A stretch of 6,787 nt of DNA from NCBI GenBank assembly GCA_964423705.1, contig CAYRGA010000097.1:1-6787 (forward strand). The letters run 5' to 3'. Numbering within the stretch: the stretch's first letter is position 1; each line of letters opens with the position of its first letter. This document shows, piece by piece, positions 5,567 through 6,787 of the stretch. The position numbers and the translations under genes were made by a program. Origin of the DNA: CAKSIN01 sp964423705. Lineage in GTDB: Bacteria > Bacillota > Clostridia > UMGS1810. The notes beneath the pieces were generated by a model that saw nothing but the letters and a program-made list of their open reading frames with translations, had not been told where the DNA came from and made no database searches.

Positions 5567-6271
5567 ATGAAAAAATATCTGTGTATTGCGGTTGTGTTTC
5601 TGATGCTTGTAAGCACCTTTGGTGTGACAAGTACCGTTTTCGCAGATGACTCTTTATCTTATGAGCAGGCAGTAGCATACAAAGCAGTAATCGATGATGC
5701 AATTGCAAAGTACGGTATTTATACATATATTAACAAACTGTATTCCGGGGTTGACCTTATTAAATTGATTGACTTTGACGGAAACGGAACCACAGAGCTT
5801 CTTATCGGTGTTACGGAAATATTCCCCGATCTCAGCGGAGATTGCTTTTACGAGGTATACGGATATGACAACGGTGCATTTATGCTTACACACACATTTT
5901 GCAGTAATTCCATGAATCTGTGTTTTCAATTATGCTTTGCCGAATGTAACGGCAAAGTATATGCGAAAACATGGTTTGATTCTATATGTGATGATACTGT
6001 CTATTATGGTACGGTGACAGATAACAAATGGATTACAACCGAATTTTATAACCGTTGGAGTTATTCACAATGTACCAAAGACTTTCACACGGAAAATCCG
6101 GAATTGGCCGGTTCGGATGTATATGCAATAAACGAAAAGCAAGTGCCTAAGGATGAATATAATAAACAAATTTCAAAATTCAAAGCCATCGACAGTGAAA
6201 AAGCAAACAGTCTTGATAAATACGGAAAATCAGGCACCGAAAAGCACTCAAAGAAATCGAAAGCGTTATAA
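5567..6271 (+). CDS. Secreted protein with DxDxDG-type repeat domain, 5' part before a frameshift
   Basis: A 234-aa reading frame, function not recognised. Residues 1-26 are a classical signal peptide (MKKYL, hydrophobic core, VFA before DD), so the product is exported. The mature part holds one domain (about 35-155) with a calcium-loop-like D69-F-D71-G-N73-G-T-T-E77 followed by a hydrophobic strand, then aromatic-rich beta segments (CFYEVYGYDNGAF). Several cysteines (112, 119, 123, 127, 141) may form disulfides. After residue 224 the frame runs into a low-complexity Lys/Ser tail and stops, while a similar second domain continues in the -1 frame. The intact gene was therefore probably longer. 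It lies 14 nt after the zinc-ribbon gene, with a weak AAGGG ribosome binding site. The repeat resembles the 'Y-D-I-D-G-D-G-x-P-E-L' domains of clostridial surface proteins. Confidence 0.75.
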   Translation: MKKYLCIAVVFLMLVSTFGVTSTVFADDSLSYEQAVAYKAVIDDAIAKYGIYTYINKLYSGVDLIKLIDFDGNGTTELLIGVTEIFPDLSGDCFYEVYGYDNGAFMLTHTFCSNSMNLCFQLCFAECNGKVYAKTWFDSICDDTVYYGTVTDNKWITTEFYNRWSYSQCTKDFHTENPELAGSDVYAINEKQVPKDEYNKQISKFKAIDSEKANSLDKYGKSGTEKHSKKSKAL

Positions 6272-6787
6272 ACGCCAAAGCGGCATCCTCCGTAAGCTTA
6301 AGCGAGCGCATAAAAACCTCGTACGCACAGATATTAAACAGCATATCGGCAGATGCCGCCCAGAATTTTGAAGATCCGTATTATTATGTATACGACATAA
6401 ACAAGGATAACATTCCGGAGCTTATAATCAAGCGTGGCACTTGCGAAGCGGATTACAGATATGATGTGTATACATACATCAATGATGAGGCGACATATAT
6501 CGGAGAGCTCCCGGGCGGTCACTGTTCCCTTTGCGGAATAAACGAAAGCGGAATATTAGTGTACTGCGCTCACATGGGATATGAAATGATTTTCGAGGGA
6601 ACAATAAACGGCAATAAAATATCGCATAAAATGATTTTTGAGGATGATTGCAGCTATAAAGAATACAACTATGACGGCAATATCGGAAAATTCCGTGAAG
6701 GCGCTAGCTTTTTGAATAAATGCAAGCTACCAAACGACTACTCCCTACTGAATCAATATTTTGAAACCACGCCTGTGTCGGAGGACA
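6241..6787 (+). pseudogene. Continuation of the secreted repeat protein in the -1 frame (second domain, partial)
   Basis: Starting at 6241 this frame is open to the window end (182 codons) and encodes KALKEIESVINAKA, then a helical segment, then a domain with YDINKDNIPELII. Its D-x-N-x-D-N-x-x-E spacing matches the first domain's loop in the gene upstream. It continues with YDVYTYINDE, like YEVYGYDNGA in the first copy. No ATG, GTG or TTG occurs in this frame between the last upstream stop (6217-6219) and GTG 6466, which is inside the domain, so it is not an independent gene. Restoring one A in the AAAA run at 6240-6243 joins both parts into a protein of at least 406 aa. The cause may be a true mutation, phase variation or a sequencing indel. 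The 3' end lies outside the window. Confidence 0.65.

Noticed and set aside
6236..6247. Programmed -1 ribosomal frameshift at C GAA AAG
   Set aside because: The P-site codon GAA would re-pair poorly as CGA and no stimulatory structure was evident; a one-base indel is simpler.

Overview
The window looks like part of a Firmicutes (class Clostridia, gut Oscillospiraceae/Lachnospiraceae-like) chromosome. This rests on low to moderate GC, AGGAGG-type ribosome binding sites, consensus sigma-A promoters, a lipoprotein-type binding protein and closest resemblance by eye to clostridial proteins. Genus cannot be set from sequence reading alone.

Layout. Positions 1-60 hold a strong bidirectional terminator. 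From about 4533 down to 163 the minus strand carries one probable operon, driven by a textbook TTGACA-N17-TATAAT promoter (4540-4568): an amino-acid ABC substrate-binding lipoprotein (3666-4493), a 270-nt hairpin-rich gap, the permease (2646-3395), the ATPase (1913-2656, overlapping the permease by 11 nt) and, 43 nt later, a cytoplasmic family-20 glycoside hydrolase (163-1869). The 519-nt gap 4494-5012 separates this operon from a plus-strand unit. That unit has a promoter (4693-4721), a probable structured RNA with a rho-independent terminator (about 4727-4927), a zinc-ribbon membrane protein (5013-5552) and a secreted protein with two copies of a DxDxDG-type domain (5567 to beyond the window end), split by a frameshift near 6240.

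Main points. (1) The substrate-binding protein appears naturally circularly permuted. The block that normally closes the protein (LDTEY...EDYAI...ADGT..KIVDKYI) sits directly after the lipoprotein signal, and the usual start block (ATNAQFPPYEF) begins only at residue 110. The protein stops where the moved block should continue, so a complete binding domain is present in rotated order. (2) The divergent gap encodes what looks like a transcription attenuator or small RNA. A long rod-like fold starts at the predicted transcription start, and paired octamers (GCCACACA twice, TGTGTGGC twice) allow mutually exclusive pairings that include the terminator. No known riboswitch class was recognised. (3) The gap between binding protein and permease genes contains two hairpins whose single non-Watson-Crick pair is G-U only in the minus-strand RNA, consistent with function in the operon mRNA.

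How the genes work together. The transporter should import a polar amino acid: the lipoprotein captures it, the permease and ATPase move it. The hydrolase may release N-acetylhexosamines from small glycans or glycopeptides inside the cell, but its link to the transporter is only positional. The plus-strand pair looks like a membrane/envelope protein pair of unknown function. No mobile element, CRISPR array, tRNA or rRNA was seen.
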